From the NCBI GenBank assembly GCA_907163375.1, contig CAJQUW010006143.1, forward strand, positions 92,464 to 156,463: DNA of 64,000 bases, written 5' to 3'. This document shows, piece by piece, positions 35,311-46,739 of the stretch. The stretch is from Prostheceraeus crozeri (Eukaryota; Platyhelminthes; Polycladida; Euryleptidae). A program made the position numbers and the translations under genes. Position 1 is the first letter of the stretch; each line of letters starts with the position of its first letter. A model generated the notes under the pieces. It worked only from the letters and a program-made list of their open reading frames with translations, did not search any database and had not been told where the DNA came from.

Positions 35311-35765
35311 AAACATAAAGTTGAGAAACAAAAAAAATAATTTGCTTGTGTAACATTCACTTTTCTTGAGGAGGAATGCAGGTGGCCCTCAGGAGAGCCG
35401 TTTAAGTGTTCAGTCAAGTCACACCACTGATAATTAAGTGTTTGTGTCCATTCACTCCTTCTTCTCGTTCTCGCCTGTCTTCTCGTGAGCGTTTTGATGT
35501 TGTTGTTGATTTGCCGCCAGTCAGCGCATGTGCGCGAGCATGTATCGTAGAATTCTCTCTCCCTCCTCACGCCTTTGCCTTGATGAATGCACGATTAGAG
35601 GTCCCGCCGGCGTATGTCCCGCTGATTTTATAGGGAAAGAGAAATCAATAGTCTTCCATTCTCTTCCTTGGCTACTCGACACAGAAGGTTAAGAAATAAA
35701 ATACTAAAGTTGGACAAGTGCTCCGAGAAAATAATAAAACCTGAAAACTATCAGCTACACCCTAC
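35310..35765. other. No gene recognised
   Basis: The stretch between the piggyBac and Penelope-like remnants holds frames on both strands without known motifs. Confidence 0.45.
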
Positions 35766-35771
35766 CGAAGA

Positions 35772-36600
35772 TTAGCAAAATAGAATATGAAGCAAACTAT
35801 TATTTACATCAATTGCGCTCCACGCTACAATAGCTAGGTCAGAAATTGTCAACATTATCTTTAATTCTGTCGATATGTTCATTAGAGTAACCATTGGCAG
35901 TGAAAATACCTTTGATGACAGAGAAACTATTTTCGCAGGCATTTGACTACTACTTAACCGCTCAGCCCGAATAATCAAGGCGCGAATGGCCGACGTTTTA
36001 TATCTAACAGGACCATGAGCACTGCTAGGAATGTATAAACCAGCATTGGTATCTTTCAAATGCCAATGATAATTCAAAGAACTAGTATTTTTAGTGACCA
36101 TAACATCGAGGAATTTTAATTGATTATTCACCTGTTTCTCACAAGTAAAATGAATAGGCCTACTACGGTGAATACTGTTAAGAGAATGCAAAAACTTTTC
36201 ATCATCCTTTTCGTCTCTAACGATAGCAAAAATATCATCGACATATCGCCGATATAGGGAATTCAATGATGTTGGACTCAATCAGATTCATCGCAAAAGA
36301 CGCCAAAGTTGGGCCGAGGATCGATCCCATGGCAACGCCCTCGATTTGATGGTAGAGATTATCATTAAATGGGAACAGCATATTTTTTACACGATAAATT
36401 GAGGAGAGAAATCAAGGTTCCTTTATCGACCGGAAAGCTAGTGAAATCAATTTTTTGAAGTACAGAAACTTAGGGATCACTTCGTCATTAAGACACTTTT
36501 CTAGGAACTGCGCCTCCCCTATGTCAAAAGTCTTGAAAGTTAAACTAAAAAGACTGTTGATAGTTTGAACAAAATCCTTCAAGCGAATCATAAAATTATT
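35772..36600 (-). pseudogene. Penelope-like reverse transcriptase, broken
   Basis: Reading the minus strand from about 36600 gives IRLKDFVQTINSLFSLTF and EAQFLEKCLNDEVIPKFL, the N-terminal region of Penelope-like reverse transcriptases. After a gap it gives YHQIEGVAMGSILGPTLASF (motif B region), then YRRYVDDIFAIV (catalytic YVDD), then LKFLDVMVTKNTSSLNYHWH. The motif order is right, but the fingers region is shortened and the frame changes between motif B and YVDD. The remains cover about half of a normal Penelope-like RT. The GIY-YIG remnant beside it at 36640 lies on the opposite strand, so the two do not come from one collinear copy. Confidence 0.78.
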
Positions 36601-36639
36601 GTTTCTTACAGAACTCTAAAGACTGCTAGCCAAAGACTG

Positions 36640-36876
36640 TGCTCAAACAGCTATTGGTGAGACTATGCGTCATCTCTACACTAGAATGAAAGAACATATT
36701 CGAGGCATCCCTACTGAAACTGAAATTTCTAAACATCTGCATTCTGCTGACCTTGACGATTTCTCGATAATCTACAAAACCAAGTACACGAAAAAAGCTG
36801 AAGGTATCGCTCTTTGCCATAGTACTGACCTCAGAGTTAGACAGGTCGTCTCTTCTTCCGTTTGACTAGAAGGGAA
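36640..36876 (+). pseudogene. Penelope-like GIY-YIG endonuclease fragment
   Basis: The frame reads QTAIGETMRHLYTRMKEHIR and then ISKHLHSADLDDFSI with KKAEGIAL. The IGET, the Tyr and Arg of LYTRMKEH and the later Glu fit the second half of the GIY-YIG nuclease of Penelope-like elements. The first half (GIY and the cysteine framework) is missing. The 3' region shared with 26381-26880 begins within its last codons. Confidence 0.65.
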
Positions 36877-37560
36877 ACATTGGAACATGTAACGTAAATG
36901 AAATGGCACAATCTGCTGACTAAATACCATAGCAATCGAACAATGAGTAACCAGTTCAACATTTAAACACGCCAAATTTTGCAAAGTTTCAGTGACTGTT
37001 ATCAACCGGATCACACAGCAAAGAGACAGTTTGTGAACGCTTTTTCATGCGCCTGCTAACTTTTTTAAAAATGATCGGAGGGCCTAATATTATTGAGAAA
37101 ACTTTCGCGCAATTATCTGAATTCTTCGAATCTGTAGGAATCGTGGCGATCGGAGCATTTTGAAGGAATTCAGAGCAATCCGCAAGCGACGCACGACTAT
37201 TTTTCCTATCTCTGTAAGGTATTAAAAATTTCTTTTTGCCCACTTATTAAGTTCCTGCATGTGCCATCTGTTTGAATCAGTTTGCACTTCTAGCAAAGTG
37301 ATACGATTAAACAATCGAATTCTGTGGTACTGACAGAACCTTGCTGAATGAACACGATTCCTCATTTAAGCTGCCGGTCTTTCTGTGACCGACGCAATTT
37401 CTGTGATTGTTGTAATTTCATTGATTACTATTCTCTTCTCTTCTAGCTTTAACCATTGTAGTATACAAGTTGATTTTTTCCATGCCTGTACGTACACCTG
37501 ATGATGGTCTGAAATAGACTGAAACCGGTCGTGACATATCGACTTTTCATTTTGAAATAT
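36845..37560 (+). repeat. Penelope-like terminal region, copy B
   Basis: 36845-37327 matches 26381-26880 in inverse orientation. From 37328 onward the sequence is unique to this copy and includes a hammerhead-like core at 37508-37535. Confidence 0.7.
37508..37535 (+). ncRNA. Hammerhead-like ribozyme core
   Basis: CTGATGA is followed by TG, the hairpin GTCT-GAAAT-AGAC, and then TGAAAC. This is the canonical core box, stem II and GAAA box. CAC before and GTG after could pair as the start of stem I, with a very short CCGG stem III. Such minimal type I hammerheads are known from Penelope-like elements, and endonuclease remnants lie 650 bases upstream. Confidence 0.55.
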
Positions 37561-37564
37561 AATA

Positions 37565-39670
37565 ATCTAATAACAATCTGACACGTACCACATAAGTTGA
37601 GAATGGTGTGGTAGAATCAATCAATGTACAATTTTGCCAATTAACTGCGGCATCAGTTGGTGATATACCGGTGCATCAGATGTCGCAGTAGGCCTGCTGA
37701 AAAGTTATTGAAGAAAACTGACGAATTGAATTTTTTAAACGCCCAAAATTAAGCTTTTTCAGAAATTCTTCGTGGCGCTCTTCTCATTGTTACAATTATA
37801 TCTCAGTTCTTTAAAATCAAGCATGTCATCAGTATATGTAACAGACCTCTTCAAAAGCATCGACATTCGTCCTGAGTGGTCCTACTGTACCTTTTGTATT
37901 TATCACAACTTCTATCTTCCATCCGAGAGTAATTCTCAAGGAAGTTTTTTGTTCAGACACTAACATTATGAAGTCTATGCGGATTGTTATCAATCTTTGA
38001 TGTTCTATGTTCATTGAACCTATGCTGACCTATGCTATGATCACGATTGATGAATGAAAATTGCATGTCTATATGCTCGATATCTTGAGATTTACAGTAC
38101 CATTGGAAATACATAGGTTTTGAACTTAAAACTCATTTTTCTCTAAGAGTACTAAATATTCAGACTTCAAAGCTTGCAGACAAAGACCTATGGGTATTTT
38201 GCACTTGCATTAAAAAGATTAGCTGGAAAATGACTCACCTGAATGGAAAAGTCATAAGTGTTTAGTTTCCGCCACTTTTTTGGGACACCCGGTATACAAA
38301 TAAGCGAATAACTAATTATCTGTCACACCTTAATAAAAACCACTGATTCAGTGATACAACAGGCGCACGAATGATCTGGTTTCCACAATATTACAAAGCA
38401 CTCGGTATATTGAATGAGCAACAAAGATATAGAGGAGACGATCAAATTCCGGCGCTTATCTAGATGAGAGGAACAAATTTAGTCTCTTACAGAGACTCAG
38501 TATCACCTGTTAAAGGTGGGAATACCATATCCGTTCTTGGAACATTGCTGAAGACCGCGGAGTCGGATGGAGCCGTTATTTCATGAGCATTTTTGTTTCT
38601 CTTTTTTATCTTAGTGTTTTGCTGCAATTTAATGCGTTCTTAACTTCAGTAAAGAATATCTAACACATTTCAAGCTGTACATACAAGTACGTTAAAAATC
38701 TATATATTTAGCTACCTAAGTCACTATCAGTTTTGTGTCCAATGCATGAATTAAGTTTGCAATTCCATGGCTTTTTGGATATTCTTGATAGAAATCCCTC
38801 CATCTTCCCTAGAAGTCTCGGGCTAAAGCAAATCTTCAAAAGTGCCATGAAATGACATGCCATTGACCTATGAAGACAGTTTTTTTATTTTACAAGTTGC
38901 CTATTGAATGCTAAAAGGTATTCGATGTGTTGGACGAAAATTCTAAAGGACAGAAAGCAAAACATGTGTGATACAAAAGCTACATACAGGCAGTACATGC
39001 ACTACGTTATAAAGCTTTCATTTAATTTAGCCTTCACTGATATACTGATTAATTGAAGATTTTTGATTTTATGATGATTGAATTATACATTTATTGTTCA
39101 ATAGAAATGCGAAAATCGTAGTTCTCACAAAGTCAAATAGCGTGCACAAAATCAGTGTCTGCTCACAGCTTTCATTTTTCAAAAAGGCTATCAAAAGCCA
39201 CAAGATGACATCATAGATTTCTATTGAACCATATGATTATTAATAATAGAACTTCCATACTGCTGAGAATCTGGTTCGCTACAGTTTATTAAAGACTGCC
39301 GTACATATTGATAAGCAGGCCTTCTACGCAGGTTGAGGCAACATGTTCGAAAGTCTACTCCTCGAATCACCAAAACTTGAATAGAGGGAAATGTGAGTCT
39401 GCCAACTAACACACTCAAACGTCGATCTTTATGCACTGAAAGGGAAAGGGTTGAAATGCCCTGTAGTAGAGGGTCATTGTTGTACACTGACTTTGCATAT
39501 GCTGTTACAGTGTCGTTTTCATTCCTTCCAGTAACACGAAGCGTTAGTTAATTTCCAGTAGTTAGCTCATTTTACGACTGGTCAACGACATAACATCAAT
39601 TCTTTTAGTAACATCAACTTTAAAACGTTTTGATAACGTCCGTTAAGGATTAGATCGTTAGATAGTAGAC
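37565..39670. other. Intergenic; lone mariner-type end
   Basis: At about 38265-38294 GCCACTTTTTTGGGACACCC followed by GGTAT resembles a Tc1/mariner terminal repeat, but I found no partner end or transposase. No gene recognised elsewhere in the stretch. Confidence 0.4.
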
Positions 39671-39673
39671 ACA

Positions 39674-39913
39674 ATGTTAGACAATGCAAACCCAAAGATC
39701 TGCAATCAGCCTAGCCTTGCCAAACTGCATCATGAAACTCGAGTTGAGAAGCAAAAAATGTTGAGTGCAGAAAATGCAAAAAATCGCATCATTCTGAAGC
39801 GACTTCATCAAAGAAAACACATAAACACGACAAAGAGAAAAAAGAGAGATCTCAAGCAGAATGAAGCCGATAATGGATACCACCAAAGTTGCATACATAA
39901 CATTTTAAGGTAA
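39674..39913 (+). CDS. Possible CFAP97-like exon
   Basis: The frame begins MLDNANPKICNQPSLAKLHH and continues with ETRVEKQKMLSAENAKNRII and then LKRLHQRKH. The pattern of PK, a short gap, then a basic helical stretch with E.ENxxIL.RL resembles the CFAP97/Hemingway family linked to cilia and flagella. A GTAATAAG follows an AAG near the end and could be a splice donor, which would make this one exon of a longer gene. No other exon was found nearby. The similarity is weak and the call is tentative. Confidence 0.28.
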   Translation: MLDNANPKICNQPSLAKLHHETRVEKQKMLSAENAKNRIILKRLHQRKHINTTKRKKRDLKQNEADNGYHQSCIHNILR

Positions 39914-40248
39914 TAAGTAAGTACATGTAGTAAAGACTAATAAAAGGAGAAGCTAGAAGCTTGGAGCAAGTAGTCAGAAGCGTTAGCCCTGTGGGAAAGG
40001 TGAAAGTTACACGAGCACTGTCTACAAATCGCTTGCAGATACATTATCAGCAACTTGTGCTGTGACAGCATATTACTTGCAAACCATCAGTTTTCTTTTC
40101 GTGACTGCATATGGATTCTACTATTGTAAAGATGTGTTACTTCCAACACCACCAAGTACCTTAAAGGCGCATAGATATCTGAAAACATTCTATGAAAGAA
40201 GTTTTATCTTGTTATAACTTGATGTTCGCAGATCTATAGCATTTCTAA

Positions 40249-40447
40249 GGCCTCAGCCACACTGCGAGCTTTTCCAAGCGTTTCCGAGCAAAGCGTTTTG
40301 CAGCAAATATAAAGTCATCATTTCTGCAGTTGTAGACTGCCACACTGCGAGCAAAGCTAACCAGAGCGATTAATACCTTACGGACATACGTTTGCTCGAT
40401 ACGCTCGGGACACTCATGTTTGCTTTGCTTTCAGTGTGGCTGAGGCC
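40249..40447. mobile_element. Harbinger-type MITE, 199 bp
   Basis: Terminal inverted repeats GGCCTCAGCCACACTG and its exact inverse, flanked by TAA on both sides (40246-40248 and 40448-40450). A 3-bp TAA duplication is typical of PIF/Harbinger. The interior repeats CACACTGCGAGC once more at about 40342, so part of the end is duplicated. Confidence 0.82.
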
Positions 40448-40454
40448 TAAGGCA

Positions 40455-41250
40455 TTCGCTGTCAATAACCTCAGTTACTGATTAGATCCCTTCTGCAACG
40501 CTCCAACTGACATCTAATTGTGGTCCTGAATTTTACTCAACAACTGCAGCCATTATTGGTCGACAAATGTCAATTTTAAGTCAAACGTGGAATCATTCAA
40601 TATCACTTGATTGTAGTTATTTAATGGAAACGCCGTTGCTTAATTATTGCTCGACGGACGATAAATGACCCTCCACGTGCAATAAGTAAGGATATCACAC
40701 TGATTTCAGTAGATTTTCAAGCAGCGTTCATCTTCGGAAATCAGTATGATATCCTAATTTATATGACCGATATCTTAAAGGGAATAGAAATTCATAAAAC
40801 TCAAGCGTTTAACATTGCAAATGTTGACAACATGGAAGACATGTTTAGTGGAACTTTCTCAATCTGTGTATTCAATGTCAAGTTTGAGAAGTAAGAGACA
40901 ATGTGACATGACTCATCATAGTATGATACTTATTATCAAAATTATTACAAATTATTAAAATTTGTTCAATTTACTAATTTATCATAGTTTTCAATATTTT
41001 ACTATGGATCTATGTACCCAGTAGAATAAACGATAATCTACTAGTAGAATAAACGATTATGTTCTATCGTTAAATATCTACAATTCTACTGATATCGGTC
41101 ATACAAATATTATCGAAGAATTTTTTCGCTACATGGCTGTTGACATTTCTTATCGCACTGTGGTTGTATGCAATGTATTCATTGTATGCAGACGTTTATT
41201 TCAGAACATAGAAATAGAACAATTGATATTTACAAGAGTTAAGTATTGAG
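40455..41250. other. Intergenic, nothing recognised
   Basis: AT-rich. Repeats of TAGAATAAACGAT occur near 41020-41060. Confidence 0.5.
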
Positions 41251-41255
41251 TTATT

Positions 41256-41339
41256 GGGGCTGTTCATTAACTAAAATTCTGCCGACAGAAAATTAAACCT
41301 ATTTAATATTCTGCCAGCAGAATATCTACGAACAGCCCC
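41256..41339. mobile_element. Very short palindromic element, 84 bp
   Basis: GGGGCTGTTCATTAACTAAA at the left pairs with the inverse near TCTACGAACAGCCCC at the right, and the middle also pairs (ATTCTGCC with GGCAGAAT). It is a near-continuous hairpin. No clear target duplication was seen. Confidence 0.55.
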
Positions 41340-41344
41340 AGTCT

Positions 41345-41925
41345 GAAACATCTGCCAAATATTTCGATGAACAACGCTATGATGACGTTAAGATAGCGCT
41401 CACTTGGAGATTTCTATAATGAAACATTCGACAAGCCAAAGAAATCAAATTATCATCAATGGCAATTATCTACGGAAATTGTCCAAAACGTTCTACTGTG
41501 ACACTCAGTCGAATTGACAAAGTGCCATTTCATGAAGGAATACGCTATGAAGACGCTAACTTGGCGTTCTTTTAATGGCCCCCATATGCCAGTTCGCTAC
41601 CAAAGACTGTGAGGTGCAGGATGCCGATGACCGGTCTTGTAAAGTGATTTTTTTAATGAAAATAATTTTCGACTACAATTTTGGTAGAGTTCTTCATCTT
41701 TACATCAGGCTGCATCAAAATGGATCACCTATCGGGTAATCAACTATATCATGCAATCATTTGAGAGATCATGGACAAGAAATATTGCATGTTTTGAATT
41801 CAGTGTCAATTTTCTTAGACAAGTAAGACTAGTAAGTTGACTAGTATCATTAGTATAAGGATACTAAATACTGCAAGATTACTTTCCGGAAAACTCTTGT
41901 CTGTATGGATTGATGTTTATTAGCT
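41345..41925. other. Intergenic, nothing recognised
   Basis: No frames of note. Two related phrases (ACGCTATGATGACGTTAAGA and ACGCTATGAAGACGCTAACT) occur about 160 bases apart. Confidence 0.45.
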
Positions 41926-41933
41926 ACTCGAGC

Positions 41934-43140
41934 TTTCAGTGGCTTTCAGCTCGCCTTCGTCAGCAGAATGACATGAAATGACATGCGGTCTACAGTGTAT
42001 CAGTGGCATGGACAGTTCAAGAGTCAATAAATTTCTACGAATAATGAGTGATGGACCTGATGACAGAAAGGGAACAATGAGTATGGTACTAGTAAAAAGA
42101 CAATGAGTAAATACGTTAAGAATAATTATATGACTAGGAAAGTTAAAAGCTTAACTACGCACGATATGTCATATATACATGTACAATTTCATGAAGCGGG
42201 AACATAAAACTGCCGTCTGTTCTTTCTTAACAAGGGCATCCAAATACTGCTCACATCCATGCCATTATCCCTGTTGTATGCCATCTCTCGGTTCCTTGAT
42301 TCGTCGACAAAAATGATTGCTTTCAGTAGCAAGGACATTCGGAGGAAAAACCAGGTGATGATTATGCTCATGTGTGTGTGGAGATACTGCTGAACGATAA
42401 TCCACACGGCGAATGTCATATTGATGCTCCTTCATTCGAGTGCTGCTACAATTTCTCCCAGTCTCTTCAATGTAAAATTGGCTGCAATCGCTGCTTTCCC
42501 CCTTTTAAAGTTGACTGATAAATCATATCGTTTACATATCCTTCTCACTTTTCACTTAATCCTTGAATGTACGGAAGGTAGACAGTTCCTCGACTCGCTT
42601 GCTCTTCCTCATTGCGGCTTTGCAGAAGCGCATTTGCATTTCGAGGCCATACTTAATCCAAACGTTTAGAGGATAATCATTCTGCAGGAATATTCTTTTC
42701 AAAAATCTAATTTCCCTGTCCAGATTACGAGCATCACACACAGCAAAAGCACGATCAACAAGGCACTCAATCACACTTGTTTTGACATGAAATGGATGAT
42801 TCGACGAAAAATGGATCAGGCGGCCAGTTCTTGTGGGCTTTCTGTATACCGAAAGCTCAAATGATGATCCAGATCTAGATATCTCGACATCCGGCATTGC
42901 CAATTTTCCTTCTTGTTCGATTTCCTTTGAAACTCTGATGGAGATTGTTCATTTTTTGGAATAACTCCTCTTCATTGATCGATCGATCACAATAAACGTA
43001 TCATCATCCACATAGCGATTATACATGGGAACATTGAAAGTGATTAATGATGAAAACAAATGAATTCTCCAAATTTTGCAAAAACAATTCACAAAGAATT
43101 GGAAACAGAGGTGATTCCATCGGGCATGATGACGAAGTAC
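41934..43140 (-). mobile_element. Penelope-like element remnant
   Basis: Minus-strand order from high to low coordinate: reverse-transcriptase pieces (43140-42556), then a non-coding stretch, then a hammerhead-like terminus at 41975-41937. That terminus reads CTGACGAAGGCGAGCTGAAA followed by GCCACTGAAAGCTCGAG on the minus strand, with GGC and GCC able to form a stem. No GIY-YIG domain was found between, so the copy is rearranged or belongs to an endonuclease-lacking fragment. Confidence 0.55.
42556..43140 (-). pseudogene. Penelope-like reverse transcriptase, broken
   Basis: On the minus strand the remains read MESPLFPILCELFLQNLENS, then YNRYVDDDTFIVI (the YVDD catalytic motif), then, after a frame change, FELSVYRKPTRTGRLIHFSS with HVKTSVIECLVDRAFAVC. 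The phrase YRKPT-TGR followed by H--K-S-I--L--RA is characteristic of the Penelope-like RT thumb. The fingers part and the nuclease are missing. Confidence 0.75.
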
Positions 43141-43259
43141 TGAATTAGATGTATGGTATCTAGATGTGGCGAAATTGCTGTTTTGTCGGCTGTACGGTGT
43201 GCAATGCGACAAAAAGCCTTGGAAATGGCACATGATGTAAAGCACAATTCACTGATACT

Positions 43260-44375
43260 ATATGATAAGTTTCAAGAATATTCGTTCAGTAGTTTCTCTG
43301 AAAAAAATTGTTAAAGATGAGAGCGGTGATACAGCAATTTAGTGCAGTACTATCAATTTGGAAGAAAAAATATTCACATGAAGACTGATGAGTATTGATA
43401 AACACACAACTCCCTCTGTAGAATTCATGACTATTAACAAATTCAGTGAGAATCCGAATATCACACTGAGGAATTGGCTATTAATAAGGCTCTACCATGT
43501 CAACAACGCTCTTCGAGTTATTCACCAGCCTGAAACTACAACATGGATCCATGTATTGCAAATAATTAACAGAGGACATTTTAGGTCCAAGTGGAATCGA
43601 TCATCGGATATCTGTCAATGTCAAAGATGTTTTCAATGTGCATTGTATAACGTACGTAATATATGTTGTTTGCTTTTATTTGCTTAGGCCAATTTTATAT
43701 CAAATTTTCTGATAATTCATATACATTTTTTCTGTTGTATCAGGTAATTTCTTACCGCAAAATTACATTTACACGTTCAATAGTGCCAAGCTTGGCAATC
43801 GCGTTTGGCGCGTCCGGGCAACGGTGGGCGCAGCAACGATGCACATGCACAACCATAGCCAGACTTCGTACTTATTACAAATAAACAATCTGCATGATCA
43901 AAAGTAAAGACGCGGCACATTTTTCTGTTCAGAAAAGTCATTTAGTCATGTATTAGGTGAATTATAAGTGAACTTCACGCTTTTATCTAAGAATGAAACA
44001 ATTGGTTTTCATTTGTGCCATTCCTATATAACATGCGCTGTTCAGATTTAATAATCAACTCACATAAAATAATACAATGAAGTCTAATTGAAAGAATTGT
44101 ATCAACAGGGTGCTCTTATTTTCAATTGGCTTTTGGAAGACATCTGAAAAAGTAGAATAGACTATTTGTTGCAATTTGGACGCCGTTTTCAGACATGTAT
44201 AAAAATTCCTTGATTTATTATTAAAATGCGTTTTGGTTCTATAATTACTAAAAGAGGTAATGAAAAGGAATATTTGTTGCTCGCATACAGATATTTTCAA
44301 ATTCATGCAATATCAGCTGATTTTCACTGGTTTCGTTGCACACAAAGTAAGAACACGTCTATTTCGACTATCTAG
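43260..44375. other. Intergenic, nothing recognised
   Basis: A GC-richer patch at 43785-43860 (CGCGTTTGGCGCGTCC) is unlike its surroundings but has no tRNA or known SINE structure that I can see. Confidence 0.45.
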
Positions 44376-44379
44376 CCCT

Positions 44380-45910
44380 TTATAATGTTAAATATCTTTG
44401 AAAAATTTTCACTGTATACAGATACTTTTTTGAGTCAACACTCTACCTGCATATCCCTACTCTATGGTCAGCATGCAGTAAAAAATCTTTTACATCCGTC
44501 TTGAGGGGATCATGTTCCTGAGGTCAAAAGAACATTTGATCTATTCATCTGTTCCACAAGGCGATCATGTGCAAGCAATTTATTCCTCTATGTTATTGAT
44601 GGTATTTTAAGCTTGCCATGATGATTTATATATAGACCTATGCTTATAAGTTCTATGTTACAGTATGTTCTATGATATTCACGTAATGGCTGGATACTTG
44701 AATGTCAAGTTTGCTAAGCTTTCTCTCTCTATCTCTCTCTCTCAAGTTAACTGTGTAAGATATGGGATGTTGGAATTTCCTGCTCTAGTCCTTATTCGAA
44801 TCTTTCGTAATGGAAGTCACATTTATATTGTCTGCTTCATGGAGTGTCGACTCAAAAAAGTATCTGTAAACAGTGAACATTTTTACATCAAAATATTCAG
44901 TTTTTTGTGGAGATTACGTTCCTGCGGTCCAAAAAAATATTTGAGCAGTTTTTAAAAAGCCAAAATTTTTCAAGTTCTTCCTTTATTTATATACTGTCGA
45001 CATGACACTTTATGAGTAGTGTGAAACAAGTTGGATATCATAGGAATGAATATTTGCTATCAAGCATCATAATTAGGTGGAAATTAAGCTTGTCATCCTA
45101 TCGAATTGCTAATTTAACAAACATTAAATCTTCAAGGATGTCATGACACTGAAAATCTGCAAAATATTATCATTCCTTCTGCATTACTATCATGATCACT
45201 CAATTTCGTGGAAATTTCTCCAATACTGCAAAAATTTGCATATCTCACATTTGGTAGCAATTACCACTTATGTCCCTCTCGAGTTCATTTAATAAAACAG
45301 AAAGTGTATTTAATGAATGCTGAGTTACCACTCTACATAATACATCTACTCCATGAGCTGCATTATAATGCAAGTCCCTGGTAGTCTTCATGGAAAAGTT
45401 GAGATCTTATTGAAAGCACAGATTGAAAGCTTTTTGGCTGAGATGTCACGTTTCTAATTCAATTTTCAGCGGCATGATTTTCTGACTCACAAGTCGTCCT
45501 TTCTTGAATCTGAATAGTGTTGAATAGTAATGTTGATCCATTTGCACATTTTAAAGATCATTTTCTTTATAATGATGCTTTTGCTCTTTCAGTGGCAGGT
45601 AGTTTGTGATGTGATCACGCTTAAGAAATTAATCTTATTATAGTTAGGCATGAGCTTTAAAGCAATGCCTTTAATTAAATTGCTAATATAATAAACCATA
45701 TTTCCTCTCAAGGTTGTCATGATATGGAGGATTTGTAAATTACTTTTCTTTCTTCTGTATTGCTGTCATAATAAGTCTAATTCGTGTACATTCCAAAAGT
45801 GCAAAAATTCGTAGGGCCTATATGTGTTGCTGGGTTTCGTTTCAAGTTCATTTTATGAAATCGAAAATGTGTACACATGTCCACACACTACTCTATGGTC
45901 TGCTTTCATT
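44380..45910. repeat. Diverged tandem duplications
   Basis: Related blocks recur with spacings of about 400 and 570 bases. 45095-45340 and 45664-45906 share AATTGCTAAT, TCAAGG-TGTCATGA, a long stretch with TGCAAAAATT, and an end with CACTCTAC or CACTACTCTA. 44488-44570 and 44880-44950 share TTTTACATC, GTTCCTG-GGTC. The unit is non-coding and old. Confidence 0.5.
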
Positions 45911-46103
45911 CCTAATTGATCACAGTTTTTAAGTAACTTGATTAAATACTTTTGTGTGTTGTCGTATGCTTGTTTTTCCTTATGAACACATATTTACACG
46001 TGACATAGGCCTATCAATTTTCAAAAGGGCAATTTTTTTCAAATTATTCCTGTGTTTACATGCAAGCGAATCACTGCTTGAGTTTTCAAAAGTAGCATGA
46101 AGC

Positions 46104-46108
<5 letters not shown>

Positions 46109-46140
<32 letters not shown>
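46109..46140. repeat. (TA)n microsatellite
   Basis: About 32 bases of alternating TA. Confidence 0.95.
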
Positions 46141-46142
<2 letters not shown>

Positions 46143-46175
46143 GTAACTCGTAACCCTGCCCCACCAAAAACTGCG
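46143..46175 (-). repeat. Single unit related to the GGGGCAGGGTT array
   Basis: GTAACCCTGCCCCAC is the inverse of the GTGGGGCAGGGTTAC unit that fills 63745-64000. It abuts the TA microsatellite. Confidence 0.6.
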
Positions 46176-46490
46176 CTGTCCAAAAAACCCGGAAAAGATC
46201 CATTTTCATAATTTCCACTCCGGTTTTTTGTGTTGCATTGGCAAAGAAGGGACGTTTGAGAACTTGTACGTGTAAAAATCTGCTGATTTCGTGCCTTCGT
46301 GGCTGCTCTATGAACACAATAACCAAAAAAAACGATTTTCATCAATTGAGGTCCTATGACGACCAACGAAGGCCTAATGGTAGTGTCCTCATCATACTTA
46401 TTAAGGGCGTTGATGATTTTGGATGGCTTTCTGAGCTTTCCCTGAAATCCAAATTTGAAGCTTGAGTGATAATATTTTATATATTTTCGT

Positions 46491-46730
46491 GTGGCATGGA
46501 AGGTCCGAAGACGAGTTGATCTGTGTATGTGCGATACCCGTACGTCTGGCTATGTTGAAAAATCCTATTATGTTTCGGGCGATGACGCATTATGCAACTT
46601 TTTTGATGCATTTATAGGTTTTGTGGCTCAAAAAGGACGAATACACCGTCGCCTGCTTTTGATTCGTCCGAGAAGTGACCCTGACTCCATTCTACACACA
46701 ATAAAAAGGGGAGATTTTCCTAATTTTTGA
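46491..46730 (+). CDS. Unrecognised 79-residue ORF
   Basis: The frame (MAWKVRRRVDLCMCDTRTSG, later DDALCNFFDAFIGFVAQKGR and RRLLLIRPRSDPD) has a protein-like, charged composition and a higher GC content than its surroundings. The frame just upstream (46238-46465) has a similar character, so a decayed longer reading region from about 46150 to 46730 is possible. I do not recognise any domain. Confidence 0.22.
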   Translation: MAWKVRRRVDLCMCDTRTSGYVEKSYYVSGDDALCNFFDAFIGFVAQKGRIHRRLLLIRPRSDPDSILHTIKRGDFPNF

Positions 46731-46739
46731 CAATTTCGG

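Noticed and set aside
43785-43860. GC-rich patch as a SINE or tRNA
   Set aside because: No paired A and B boxes, tail or target duplication.
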